Source of the DNA: Nocardia amamiensis NBRC 102102
Lineage (GTDB): Bacteria > Actinomycetota > Actinomycetes > Mycobacteriales > Mycobacteriaceae
Reading direction: 5' to 3'
Assembly: GCF_001612745.1 (NCBI RefSeq)
Contig: NZ_BDBA01000005.1
Span: 62,001-126,000 of the forward strand
Length of the DNA: 64,000 nt
In this document: positions 53,950 through 61,800 of the stretch, piece by piece
Numbering within the stretch: position 1 is the stretch's first letter
Layout of the letters: each line of letters opens with the position of its first letter
Notes under the pieces: model-generated
What the model was told of the DNA's origin: nothing
Seen by the model: only the letters and a program-made list of their open reading frames with translations
Databases searched by the model: none
Made by a program: the position numbers and the translations under genes

Positions 53950-54324
53950 TCAGGCGAATGCGACGATACGGTCGAATTCGCCGTCGTGTGCGCCGAGCAT
54001 GAAGGCGTCCCACTCCTCGGCTGTGTAGGTGAGGGCGGTTTCGCCGTGGCGCAGTGTGGTGTGACCGTTCGCGGCGGTGTGCGCGCTCAGTTCGCCATTC
54101 GATCGCCCGCGGGTGCGCAGGACGTCGAGGAACGCGGTCCATTCGGCTTCGGTGACGGTGATGATGGGCTCGTCGGCGCGGCGGTTGGCCGGGTTGCGGC
54201 GATATTTGCTGTCACGGATGAGTACCGCATCACCATCGAACCGAACCTCGACGCATTGGTTGCCATTGTTCGATCTGGTCGATGTGAACCAGCCGGTGCT
54301 TTCCGGCCGTGCGGTGGTGGCCAT
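53950..54324 (-). CDS. Tandem DUF397 protein
   Basis: 124 residues with two DUF397 copies. The first (~10-72) reads GWFTSTRSNNGNQCVEVRFD, VLIRDSKYRR, ITVTEAEWTAFLDVLR. The second (~76-118) reads GELSAHTAANGHTTLRHGET, LTYTAEEWDAFMLGAHDGEF and is less complete at its N-terminus. It lies 10 bases after the XRE gene, so they form an operon. XRE-DUF397 pairs are common in Nocardia and Streptomyces and some have been described as toxin-antitoxin-like; which partner would be toxic is not decided by this sequence. Confidence 0.87.
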   Translation of the reverse strand: MATTARPESTGWFTSTRSNNGNQCVEVRFDGDAVLIRDSKYRRNPANRRADEPIITVTEAEWTAFLDVLRTRGRSNGELSAHTAANGHTTLRHGETALTYTAEEWDAFMLGAHDGEFDRIVAFA

Positions 54325-54334
54325 GGGCAGGATT

Positions 54335-55186
54335 TTACACGCGCGAATAGTGCCTGATCAGGGCCAATGACTCGGTACGTGAGAGGGATTGCTCCACCGC
54401 GCGCAGGTAGGCGAAGCTCAGATCCCGCACCAGATCCGGGTCGTCGACGGCGCCGCCGAACACCGCGCTCTCCGCCCAGCCGAAGGTGGGCAGCTGCTCG
54501 CCGGCGAAGTCGATGAGATGGAAGCTGGAGCCGCCGAGTACCGCGCCCGCGGTGGCGGCGAACGGGATCACCCGCACTTCGACGGTGTCGAGTTCTTCCA
54601 TCAGCTCGGCCAGGTAGTTCAACTGCCCCCGCAGCACATCCGGCCCGCCGGTCTGCTGCAGCAGGGTCCCCTCGCCGAATACCGCGGTCAGCTCGACCGC
54701 GTCTTCGCCCCTCAGCCGCTCTTGGCGCCGCATCCGAATCGCCACCAACTGCTCGACCTGGACCGGCCGGATCATCACGTCGGCGCTGATCAACGCGCGA
54801 GCGTAGTCCTCGGTCTGCAGCAGGCCCGGCACGACCAGGCTGTCGTAGCTGCGGATGCTCTGCGCGCCGTATTCCATTCCGTAGAGCCGCTGCAACTCCG
54901 GTCCGATCAGCGCGGACGACTTGGCCCACCATCCGCGTTGCTTGCTGGCCTCCAGCAGGGCCAGCAGTTCCCCGCGTTCCTCCGGCTCCACCTCCAGCAG
55001 CTCCAGCACCGGTCCGATGGTGGTGGTGGTGAGTACGCGCCTGCCCTTCTCCACGTGCGACCAGTTGGCCGGGGTGAACCCGACCCGCTTGGCGAAGCCC
55101 GCTGAGTCGAAACCGCGTTGTTCGCGCAGCTCACGCAGGCGAAGCACCAGCTCCCAGCGGGCAACGGTCGGCGAGACGGGTGCCAT
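54335..55186 (-). CDS. XRE-family regulator with DUF5753 (Scr1-like)
   Basis: 283 residues from ATG 55186; a longer frame to 55237 has no site. The N-terminal helix-turn-helix is visible (VLRLRELREQRGFDSAGFAK, VGFTPANWSHVEKGRRVLTT). From about residue 95 the DUF5753 ligand/partner domain follows (YGMEYGAQSIRSYDSLVVPG, LLQTEDYARALI, LAIRMRRQERL). Such regulators are paired with a DUF397 protein, here immediately downstream. It is divergent from the unknown-family gene at 55322 with ~135 bases between, which fits joint control. Confidence 0.92.
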   Translation of the reverse strand: MAPVSPTVARWELVLRLRELREQRGFDSAGFAKRVGFTPANWSHVEKGRRVLTTTTIGPVLELLEVEPEERGELLALLEASKQRGWWAKSSALIGPELQRLYGMEYGAQSIRSYDSLVVPGLLQTEDYARALISADVMIRPVQVEQLVAIRMRRQERLRGEDAVELTAVFGEGTLLQQTGGPDVLRGQLNYLAELMEELDTVEVRVIPFAATAGAVLGGSSFHLIDFAGEQLPTFGWAESAVFGGAVDDPDLVRDLSFAYLRAVEQSLSRTESLALIRHYSRV

Positions 55187-55321
55187 GCCCGGTGATGCTA
55201 CGCCGACTCCGACGCGCCGACGTCTGACTATTGTCAACCGACTTGCGCAGGGCTAGGGTCGACGCAAGCGGTCGATTTTCCGAGTACGCGATCCACCCGC
55301 AGCGAGGCGAGGTTGTTCGTC

Positions 55322-55846
55322 ATGAGTAGATCCCGCATCGAGTCCGGCAGCCGTCTCGCGCCAACAGGTCCGCCGGCGATTCAGGACGCGTTCACCCGCT
55401 GCCGTCGCTACCGCCAGGACAATGGGCTGTACGCCGTGGTGGACGCGACGCTCGGACGGATCGTGCTCGAAGTCGGCTCGGTGGGTGCCGTCGTGATGCC
55501 CACCGCGTTCGGCCGAAAGGTGAGGGAGCGGCTGATAGCGGGAGGCGAGCACCGTCCGGGGCCGATCATCGCGCATCCGCGTTCGGACCGCTGGACCTTC
55601 CTCACCGGCCCCACCGACAATTCGTACCTGGATACCGAGCTATTCGCCGACCTCTTCCGCTACTGTGCCTCGATCGCCCTACCGGGCAGCCACATCGTGC
55701 TGCCCTCGCCCACCGACGAGCGCGGTGGTTACCGGATCTGGGTCGTGGCGCCGGACGGCGATTTCCGCCGCGAGTTCGCCGAGGTGATCGCCACGACCCG
55801 CGCGTGTGCCGCCGCTACCGGGGAGTCGGTGGCGCGGGCGGAGTGA
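55322..55846 (+). CDS. Unknown-family protein with AHPRSDRWTFL motif
   Basis: 174 residues from ATG 55322; GAGG lies 9 bases upstream. It is homologous to the protein at 14342: shared LGRIV, GSV, MP, GPIIAHPRSDRWTFLTGP, LFADLFR and HIVLPSPT segments. No enzymatic motif is recognised, and there is no signal peptide or membrane helix. It is divergent from the XRE/DUF397 pair, and its last 32 bases overlap the end of the convergent membrane-protein gene. A role in the same regulatory or conflict-type system is only inferred from the repeated neighbourhood. Confidence 0.72.
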   Translation: MSRSRIESGSRLAPTGPPAIQDAFTRCRRYRQDNGLYAVVDATLGRIVLEVGSVGAVVMPTAFGRKVRERLIAGGEHRPGPIIAHPRSDRWTFLTGPTDNSYLDTELFADLFRYCASIALPGSHIVLPSPTDERGGYRIWVVAPDGDFRREFAEVIATTRACAAATGESVARAE

Positions 55847-56309
55847 GCGTGACGCTGTACCTGTCCTGCAGCTTCTGATTCCACTCGCGCTCGCACTGCT
55901 CGATCTTGGACTGATCGCTGCCCGCCTTGTTCAGGCAGTCCACGAAGTCCTTGCCGCCGGACTCGACGAAGAAGCTGTATCCCACGATGGTGAGCAGGAC
56001 GGCGCCGACGAGACTCAGCACGCCGAGCACCAAGCCGGTAATCGCCATGCCCATGCCGCCCGCAGTGCCTGCGCGAGCCTTGAACATCGCGATCAAGCCG
56101 AAGATGACGGCGAAGATGCCGAACAGATAGCCACCGACGATCGTCCAGAAGCTCAGCAACCCGACGATGCCGAGCACCAGCGCGGTGATCGCCAAGCCTT
56201 TGCCCTTCGGTGACTCTTGCCAATAGGCGGGCTGGCCTGGGTATTGCCCGGGAGGCGGCGGGTACTGACCCGGCGGCGGGTACTGGCCGGGGGGCGGATA
56301 CTGCGACAT
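55815..56309 (-). CDS. DUF4190-like membrane protein with YPPPGQ repeats
   Basis: 164 residues; ATG with GGAGAGGAAG upstream. The N-terminus has repeated YPPPGQ units (residues ~4-24), then two hydrophobic stretches (~38-75 and ~87-112) of the DUF4190 type (GKGLAITALVLGIVGLLSFW), then a soluble outside segment with two cysteines (VDCLNKAGSDQSKIEQCERE). Function unknown; Pro/Tyr-rich tails of this sort often mediate protein contacts. Its 3' end overlaps the convergent gene at 55322-55846 by 32 bases. Confidence 0.82.
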   Translation of the reverse strand: MSQYPPPGQYPPPGQYPPPPGQYPGQPAYWQESPKGKGLAITALVLGIVGLLSFWTIVGGYLFGIFAVIFGLIAMFKARAGTAGGMGMAITGLVLGVLSLVGAVLLTIVGYSFFVESGGKDFVDCLNKAGSDQSKIEQCEREWNQKLQDRYSVTLTPPAPPTPR

Positions 56310-56459
56310 GGACTTCCTCTCCGTCGGTGCCTCGCGATGCTCGGTCCGGACGAGGTGATCCGGTAGGTGCGCGGCGATCGCCTACTGATCGCGCTGCCTA
56401 CGGACGGATGTTAATGCGGTGGCCGGACATTCGTCGGGCCGAGCGCTTCCGCGCACCGG

Positions 56460-57242
56460 CTACTGGGCGCCCAATCGCGCATGCATCTCCCACACCAGGA
56501 TCTCCGAAGGCTGCCGCGCGATCACGCGCTGGCCTCCGGTCCTGGTCAGCCGCACCGCGTCGCCCTCATAGAGCAGGCCGACCCCTTCCATCTCCACCTC
56601 TCCGCGCGCGACGAACAGGTGCAGGTAGGGCGCGTCGGGTAGTTCGACCACCGGTTCGGCGCCCGGGCTGGTCATCCGTGAGACGTGCAGCGCCGAATGA
56701 CTGCTGTTGATAGCGATGGCGGTCCGGTCGCGATATCGGGGCAACCCCGAGGCGACCGTCACCAACCCACCGCCGGCCAGCTCGTCGTCGATCTCCAGCT
56801 GTTCATAGCCGGGGGCGAGCCCCGGCTCGTCGGGCACCACCCACATTTGCACGAAGTGCACGGGCTCGTCATGTTCCAGGGTGCGGCCGTCCAGCCGCCA
56901 CGAGTCGTTCTTCTCCGAGTGCAGAATGCCGGTGCCCGCGCTCATCCGCTGGGCCAGACCGGGGTAGATGACGCCGCTGTGGCCCAGGGAATCCTGATGC
57001 ACCAGGCTGCCGCCGAGCACCCAGGTGACGATCTCCATGTCCCGATGCGGGTGGGTGTCGAAGCCTTGGCCGGGGGAGACGATGTCCTCGTTGTTGACCA
57101 GCAGCAGGCCGTGGTGGGTGTTCTCGGGATCGTAGTGTTCCCCGAAGGAGAACGAGTGCTTCGAATCCAACCAGGAGACCCGCGTCTTCATGCGGTCGCC
57201 ACCCCGATGGACGTCGATGTGTGGTGTCGTGAGTGTGGACAT
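56460..57242 (-). CDS. Pirin family protein (cupin)
   Basis: 260 residues from ATG 57242, which has GGAGG at 6-base spacing; an ATG one codon earlier is too close. The frame is open far upstream but non-coding there. Pirin N-domain with metal-binding histidines in FDTHPHRDMEIVTWVLGG, plus HHGLLLVNNEDIVSPG and GTGILHSEKND; the C-domain has YLHLFVARGEVEMEG. Bacterial pirins (YhhW) can act as quercetinases or regulate enzymes; no specific role is given here. The Nudix gene is divergent. Confidence 0.9.
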   Translation of the reverse strand: MSTLTTPHIDVHRGGDRMKTRVSWLDSKHSFSFGEHYDPENTHHGLLLVNNEDIVSPGQGFDTHPHRDMEIVTWVLGGSLVHQDSLGHSGVIYPGLAQRMSAGTGILHSEKNDSWRLDGRTLEHDEPVHFVQMWVVPDEPGLAPGYEQLEIDDELAGGGLVTVASGLPRYRDRTAIAINSSHSALHVSRMTSPGAEPVVELPDAPYLHLFVARGEVEMEGVGLLYEGDAVRLTRTGGQRVIARQPSEILVWEMHARLGAQ

Positions 57243-57475
57243 CATGGTCCTCCTCTCGGGACCGTGCACCGATCGCCATTCAGGGTAGGGCACTTGCGCC
57301 GCGGTACTCCGCATTCCTAGTAAATTGAGCTGCACTCGGCATTTTACGCGAGCGACCGGAGGGTGAACGGGAGGCGAGCAGAACCAACCGGTACGTCGAA
57401 ATGCCGGGCCACCTCGTCGGATATCGAGGCCCGTGCCGATCGCCGAACGCCACAATGCCAACCGGAGGTAACGAC

Positions 57476-57940
57476 GTGCTGGGACCCGATGACCTCGCCC
57501 GGATCGAACGGCGACTCCGCAGCGAAGCGCGGCGCGACGGCATCGCGCATTTCGTGATCGGCATCGCCGTGTTCCGCGCGGGCAGACTGCTCGTGGTGCG
57601 CCGGGCGGCCGAGGACTACCGCGGCGGTTTGTACGAACTGCCCGGCGGAGGCGTCGAATCGGGGGAGACATTTGCCGAGTGCGTAGCGCGGGAATTGCTG
57701 GAGGAAACGGGGTTGCGCGTGCGCGCGATCACCGAATTCCTGGGTGGATTCGATTACGCCACCCGGACCAAGTCGAAAGTGCGTAAATACAGCTTCGTCG
57801 TGGAGGCGGAACCCGGTGATGTCGCTCTGGCGCCGCGCGAGCACGATGCGTTCGCCTGGATCGACGCGGGCGCGCTCGACGAGCTGCCGATGGCGCCGGA
57901 CACCCGGCGGACGGTGAGCACACTGGTGGATCGGGTCTGA
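57476..57940 (+). CDS. Nudix hydrolase
   Basis: 154 residues from GTG 57476, preceded by GGAGGTAACGAC; an ATG at 57401 is unsupported. The Nudix box spans residues 58-80 with key elements GGGVESGE, RELLEETGL. It hydrolyses nucleoside diphosphates linked to another moiety; MutT-like or NTP-cleaning roles are typical. An MFS gene starts 72 bases downstream on the same strand, with its own possible promoter. Confidence 0.92.
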   Translation: MLGPDDLARIERRLRSEARRDGIAHFVIGIAVFRAGRLLVVRRAAEDYRGGLYELPGGGVESGETFAECVARELLEETGLRVRAITEFLGGFDYATRTKSKVRKYSFVVEAEPGDVALAPREHDAFAWIDAGALDELPMAPDTRRTVSTLVDRV

Positions 57941-58012
57941 TTCGCGCGGCGCGTGATTCGCGCGCCGCAGCCGAGTGTGCGGCGCCGTCGAGGAACGAAG
58001 TACCCTGCGGAC

Positions 58013-59362
58013 GTGTCGACTGGTCACGCCGAAGGCCGCACCCCGGCGGAGCAACGGCCGATCGGGCTGCGCGCGGCACTGCGGGAAAGCCCGGGTGTGT
58101 TGCGCCTGGCCCTGGTGCGGTTCGCCGGGCAGTTCGGCGACGGCATGTTCCAGGCCGCGTTGTCGGGCGCGATCCTGTTCAATCCCGAGCGGGAAACCGA
58201 TCCGCTGGCCGTCGCGGCGGGCTTCGCCGTGCTGCTGCTGCCGTATTCGCTGATCGGTCCGTACGCGGGCGCGCTGCTGGATCGCTGGGATCGGCGCATC
58301 GTGCTGCTGGTGGCCAATGTGCTGCGTGCGGTCCTGATCGCCATGGTGAGTGTGGGGCTGCTCGCCGGTATCGGGGAGACGCCGCTGCTGCTCCTGGCGT
58401 TGGCCGTGGTCGGCGTCAGCCGTTTCGTGCTGGCGGGTGTGTCCGCGGCGCTGCCGCGGGTGCTGGCGCAAGCGTGGCTGGTGCCGATGAACTCGGTGTT
58501 CGCCACGGTCGCCTCCGGATGCGCAGGCCTGGGCGCGGCCACCGCGGTCGGGATGATCGGACTGATCGGAGCGGGTGACTTCGCCTCGGCGATGGCGGTC
58601 GCGGTCAGCGGCGCAGGGTCGGTGGTGGGTGCGGTGTTGGCGGCCGGGTTCCGTCGACGGGTGCTCGGTCCCGCCTCCGACGCGGCGGCGCGGGAGAACA
58701 CCGTGCACGCGATCGCCACCGGATTGCGCAACGGCGCCACGGCGGTGTGGCGATCGGTGCAGGTCACCACGGCGATGCTGGGCATCGGCACGCACCGGAT
58801 CGTCTTCGGCGTGAACTCGCTCATCATGGTGCTGGTGTTGCGCCAGGCTCCGGTGGACGGTTCCGGGCTCAGCGGTGGCCTGGTCGGTTTCGGCGTCGCC
58901 ATCGCCGCCACCGCGGCGGGCATGCTGGTGGCCGCCGTCGTGGCGCCGCTGCTCATCCCCAGGCTGGGGCGACCGCGGACCGTGGTCGTCGGTCTGATCA
59001 CCGCCATGCTGGTGCAGCTCACGCTGGTGACGCCGATCGCGTTCGCCGACTCCGGCGCGATGCAGCGCGCGCATGAACTCCTGCTGGTCGGCGCGTTCCT
59101 GCTGGGGCTGGCCGGACAGACGATCAAGCTGACCGGTGACGCGACGATGCAGATAGACATCGAGGACGCACGGCGCGGCGAGGTGTTCGCGCTCCAGGAC
59201 ACCGTCTTCAACATCACGTTCGTGCTGGCGATCGCGGCTGCCGCTCTGGTGATTCCGGACGACGGCCGGTCGCTGGCCGTGGTTCTCGCCGGCGCCGCGG
59301 TCTACGGCGCGGGTATAGCGGCCATCGCGCTGAACACGCGACGCGACGCGCTCACGCGATGA
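58013..59362 (+). CDS. MFS-type permease
   Basis: 449 residues from GTG 58013; TACCCT about 13 bases upstream could be a -10 box, making the mRNA nearly leaderless. An earlier ATG at 57953 has no site. About 12 hydrophobic segments are present; the MFS motif A appears as GPYAGALLDRWDRRIVLLV. It resembles macrolide-efflux-like permeases. N-terminal ~30 residues are polar. Its 3' end overlaps the convergent gene at 59352 by 11 bases. Confidence 0.88.
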   Translation: MSTGHAEGRTPAEQRPIGLRAALRESPGVLRLALVRFAGQFGDGMFQAALSGAILFNPERETDPLAVAAGFAVLLLPYSLIGPYAGALLDRWDRRIVLLVANVLRAVLIAMVSVGLLAGIGETPLLLLALAVVGVSRFVLAGVSAALPRVLAQAWLVPMNSVFATVASGCAGLGAATAVGMIGLIGAGDFASAMAVAVSGAGSVVGAVLAAGFRRRVLGPASDAAARENTVHAIATGLRNGATAVWRSVQVTTAMLGIGTHRIVFGVNSLIMVLVLRQAPVDGSGLSGGLVGFGVAIAATAAGMLVAAVVAPLLIPRLGRPRTVVVGLITAMLVQLTLVTPIAFADSGAMQRAHELLLVGAFLLGLAGQTIKLTGDATMQIDIEDARRGEVFALQDTVFNITFVLAIAAAALVIPDDGRSLAVVLAGAAVYGAGIAAIALNTRRDALTR

Positions 59363-59846
59363 ACGGCTCCTCGCCGAGGTTTCGTCCGTTGCGTCTCGAC
59401 CAGTGCGCCAAGTGCTCGGGCAGAGCGTCGACCTGCGCACGCTCGGACGGTCCGACGGGGTGATCGGCGTCCGGGCACGCATCCGGCGGCTGCGCACCAC
59501 CGACGAGGCGATCGGGCATCTGCTGCTCCATGCGCACGATCCAGTCGAGCGGCTCGCTCGCCGCGTCGCCGGGCAGGCCGGTGATCTGGTGATTCCAGGT
59601 GCCCAGGCCGGTGGGGTCGGTGAAGAAGTGGTCGAGCACACCATCGTCGTTCAGGTCCAGCGCCGCGATATCGGCGACGCCGGAGCCGGAGGAATCCCAT
59701 AACGCGTCGTCCGCGCTGCCGTCTCCGTCGAAGTCCAGCCGCACCGCGTCGGCCGTGCCCGTATCGCCGAGTTCCAGGTCGGCCTGGCTGGTCCACACGT
59801 GCACGGACCCGTCGCCGGTGCCGAACACATACTCGATCTCGTCCAT
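59352..59846 (-). CDS. DUF6802-like protein with Asp-rich loops
   Basis: 164 residues from ATG 59846 (MDEIEYVFGTGDGSVHVWTS), preceded by AAAGGGA. The long open frame upstream (to 61001) is an artefact of the opposite Ser-Gly-rich gene. Two Asp-rich loops resemble EF-hand/dockerin calcium sites (DFDGDGSADDALWD and DLNDDGVLDHFF). The N-terminal part matches the actinobacterial DUF6802 pattern I recall. No signal peptide. Function unknown; calcium-binding is inferred. Confidence 0.72.
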   Translation of the reverse strand: MDEIEYVFGTGDGSVHVWTSQADLELGDTGTADAVRLDFDGDGSADDALWDSSGSGVADIAALDLNDDGVLDHFFTDPTGLGTWNHQITGLPGDAASEPLDWIVRMEQQMPDRLVGGAQPPDACPDADHPVGPSERAQVDALPEHLAHWSRRNGRNLGEEPFIA

Positions 59847-59940
59847 ATCCCTTTGGACGCACGCACGGCCGCGCCGGTTCCACAACCCGGCGTTTTCCGA
59901 TTCTCGTCCCACGTTCACGGGACTGATTCCGGTATGTTGA

Positions 59941-59963
59941 CCTGTCGGCGGCTGACCGACAGG
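59941..59963 (+). promoter_or_regulatory. Inverted repeat next to a ribosome-binding site
   Basis: CCTGTCGG-CGGCTGA-CCGACAGG is a perfect 8-bp dyad whose right arm runs into AGGAGG (59961-59966), the ribosome-binding site of the 30-codon ORF at 59976. In RNA it would hide part of that site; in DNA it could be an operator. Confidence 0.5.
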
Positions 59964-59975
59964 AGGCAACACGAC

Positions 59976-60068
59976 ATGGGTTTTCCGGCGACGCAGCCTG
60001 ATGCGGAGCGAAACCTGCTCGGCTCGTGGAAGACCCGGCCCGCTACCGCTCACCCGTTGCTCGGATAG
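59976..60068 (+). CDS. Candidate 30-residue leader ORF before the DUF4185 gene
   Basis: ATG 59976 with AGGAGG 9 bases upstream opens a 30-codon frame (GFPATQPDAERNLLG, then WKTRPATAHPLLG). It ends 19 bases before the DUF4185 start, which itself has no ribosome-binding site. It could be a leader peptide or the site where ribosomes load for the next gene. No family is recognised. Confidence 0.35.
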   Translation: MGFPATQPDAERNLLGSWKTRPATAHPLLG

Positions 60069-60087
60069 CCGCCGGCAAGCCGACGTG

Positions 60088-61800
60088 ATGCGCGAACCCG
60101 GAACCAGATCCCCTTGTGCAGCGGCATTGTTCGGCGCGTTGCTCGCGGGCGTTCTCACCATGCCGACGCCCGCCGCGCAGGCAGCACCGTTCCCATGGGC
60201 GCCACCGCCGGTGAACAGCTGCGGTGAGATAGGTTTCGATCCGCTCAATCGCGAGCCCGATCCCTCGCAGCCGCCGCCTCCACCGGTGCCGCCGCAGATC
60301 GACATTCCGGTGCCGATCCCGGAGATCACCCCGGTGCCGGTGCCCGACCCGCCGCAGGACAACACGCGGATCGTCCCCGAACCTCTGCCGGCGAATCCGT
60401 GTGACAACCCGTGCCCGGACATCAGAGACAACCCGAAACCGCCGGAGCCGGATGCAGAGCCGAGTCCGAAGTCGGACAACGGCACCGATCCCGGGACCGG
60501 CACCGATCCGGGCGCCGATTCCGGGTCCGCCTCGGGCTCGGGCAACGACTCGGGTTCGGGCAGTGGTTCAGGTTCAGGTTCCGGCAGTGGTTCCGGTTCC
60601 GGCAGCGGCTCGGGTTCCGGTGAGCCGGTCAAACTTCCCCGCATCGAGTTCAAGCCGGAGATCGAACCGATTCCGATTCCGGTGCCAGGCGGTCCGGGCG
60701 AGCAGCCGCAGCCCGCGCCGCCGCACGTCGTGCATCCGGCCGAACCGGGCCCGCTCGCCGCGCCGGTGACCGCGCCGCAGGTCGAGTCGGTGCGGCTGGT
60801 CGAGCAGGTGACCGGGCACGGCTCAGAGAACCGGACCGACATGCGCTGGCAGGTCGACGGCACCGACCTGGGGCTGATGTGGGAGACCAGGCCCGGCGAG
60901 GTCGCCGTGGTGTTCGGCGACACCTTCGGCAAGGGCTGGGGCGGCGGTGGCGCGGGCAACGACGACCAGGACTGGCGCAGCAACGTGATCGGCTTCAGCA
61001 CCGATCGCGACCTCTCCGACGGTCTGACCCTGGATACCTTCGCGCAGGACAGCCGCTGTCACGCCGCCGAGATCCTGGGCAGCCGCAAGATCAAGAACTG
61101 GGAGACCACCACCATCCCGACCTCCGGGTTCGCCATCGGGAACCGGCAGTACCTGAGCTACATGTCGGTGAATCGGTGGAGCCGCATTCCTGGCCTGTGG
61201 TGGACCAACTACGGCGGCATCGCCTACTCCGACGATGACGGGCGCACCTGGAAGAAAGACCAGCATGCCAGGTGGGAGAACTTCTTCGGCCTCGGCAGAT
61301 TCCAGGTGGCGGCGATGGTGCCGCAGGGCGACTATGTCTACATGTTCGGCACCCCGAACGGGCGCATCGGTGTGATCGGGCTGGCCAGGGTGCCGAAGCA
61401 CCAAGTGCTCAACAAATCCGCCTATCAGTACTGGGTGGGCGGCACTTGGGCGCCAGCGGCCGAGAACCGAGCCACCCCGCTGGTGCTCGGCATGGCCAGT
61501 GAGGTGTCGGTGCGCTACGACCGGGAGACCGGACAGTGGCAGATGGTCTACCTCGATTCGGCGCGGGGCGCGATCGTGCTGCGCACCGCGTCGAGTCCAC
61601 AGGGCGCGTGGACCGACGCGATCCCGCTGGTGTCCACCGCCGACTACCCGAAGTCCTATGGCGGGTTCATCCATCCGTGGTCGACGAGCGAGGATCTGTA
61701 CTTCATGCTCTCGGCGTGGGATAGCTACAACGTGTATCTCCTGCACGCCGAGCTGGATTCGAGCGGCGGTCAGGCCGTGCGGACGAACCGTACGGGCTGA
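60088..61800 (+). CDS. Secreted DUF4185 protein with Pro-rich and Ser-Gly linker
   Basis: 570 residues from ATG 60088 (GTG 60085 is adjacent). Signal peptide (ALFGALLAGVLTMPTPAAQA, residues ~14-33). Residues ~35-125 are Pro-rich; ~145-180 form an Asp/Ser/Gly tract of (SG) repeats; ~240-560 form the DUF4185 domain, predicted as a beta-propeller-like, sialidase/glycosidase-related fold with repeated W/D blades (YSDDDGRTWKKD is an Asp-box-like sequence). Hydrolysis of arabinogalactan has been reported for DUF4185-family proteins of actinobacteria; I cannot confirm that activity for this sequence. The last 31 bases overlap the convergent pxpC end. Confidence 0.85.
   Translation: MREPGTRSPCAAALFGALLAGVLTMPTPAAQAAPFPWAPPPVNSCGEIGFDPLNREPDPSQPPPPPVPPQIDIPVPIPEITPVPVPDPPQDNTRIVPEPLPANPCDNPCPDIRDNPKPPEPDAEPSPKSDNGTDPGTGTDPGADSGSASGSGNDSGSGSGSGSGSGSGSGSGSGSGSGEPVKLPRIEFKPEIEPIPIPVPGGPGEQPQPAPPHVVHPAEPGPLAAPVTAPQVESVRLVEQVTGHGSENRTDMRWQVDGTDLGLMWETRPGEVAVVFGDTFGKGWGGGGAGNDDQDWRSNVIGFSTDRDLSDGLTLDTFAQDSRCHAAEILGSRKIKNWETTTIPTSGFAIGNRQYLSYMSVNRWSRIPGLWWTNYGGIAYSDDDGRTWKKDQHARWENFFGLGRFQVAAMVPQGDYVYMFGTPNGRIGVIGLARVPKHQVLNKSAYQYWVGGTWAPAAENRATPLVLGMASEVSVRYDRETGQWQMVYLDSARGAIVLRTASSPQGAWTDAIPLVSTADYPKSYGGFIHPWSTSEDLYFMLSAWDSYNVYLLHAELDSSGGQAVRTNRTG
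60547..60621 (+). repeat. Ser-Gly coding repeat
   Basis: Degenerate repeats of GGTTCCGGCAGT-type units encode alternating Ser-Gly within the DUF4185 protein. The length is likely to vary between strains by slippage. Confidence 0.85.

Noticed and set aside
57344..59644. 766-codon minus-strand frame opposite the Nudix and MFS genes
   Set aside because: His/Arg/Gln-rich shadow; the plus-strand genes have intact motifs.
60547..60621. Ser-Gly DNA repeats as a regulatory or CRISPR repeat
   Set aside because: They are in frame within a secreted protein and encode a linker.
59847..61001. N-terminal 385-codon extension of the DUF6802-like protein
   Set aside because: It is the complement of the Ser-Gly/Pro repeats of the DUF4185 gene; MDEIEYVF at 59846 has its own ribosome-binding site.
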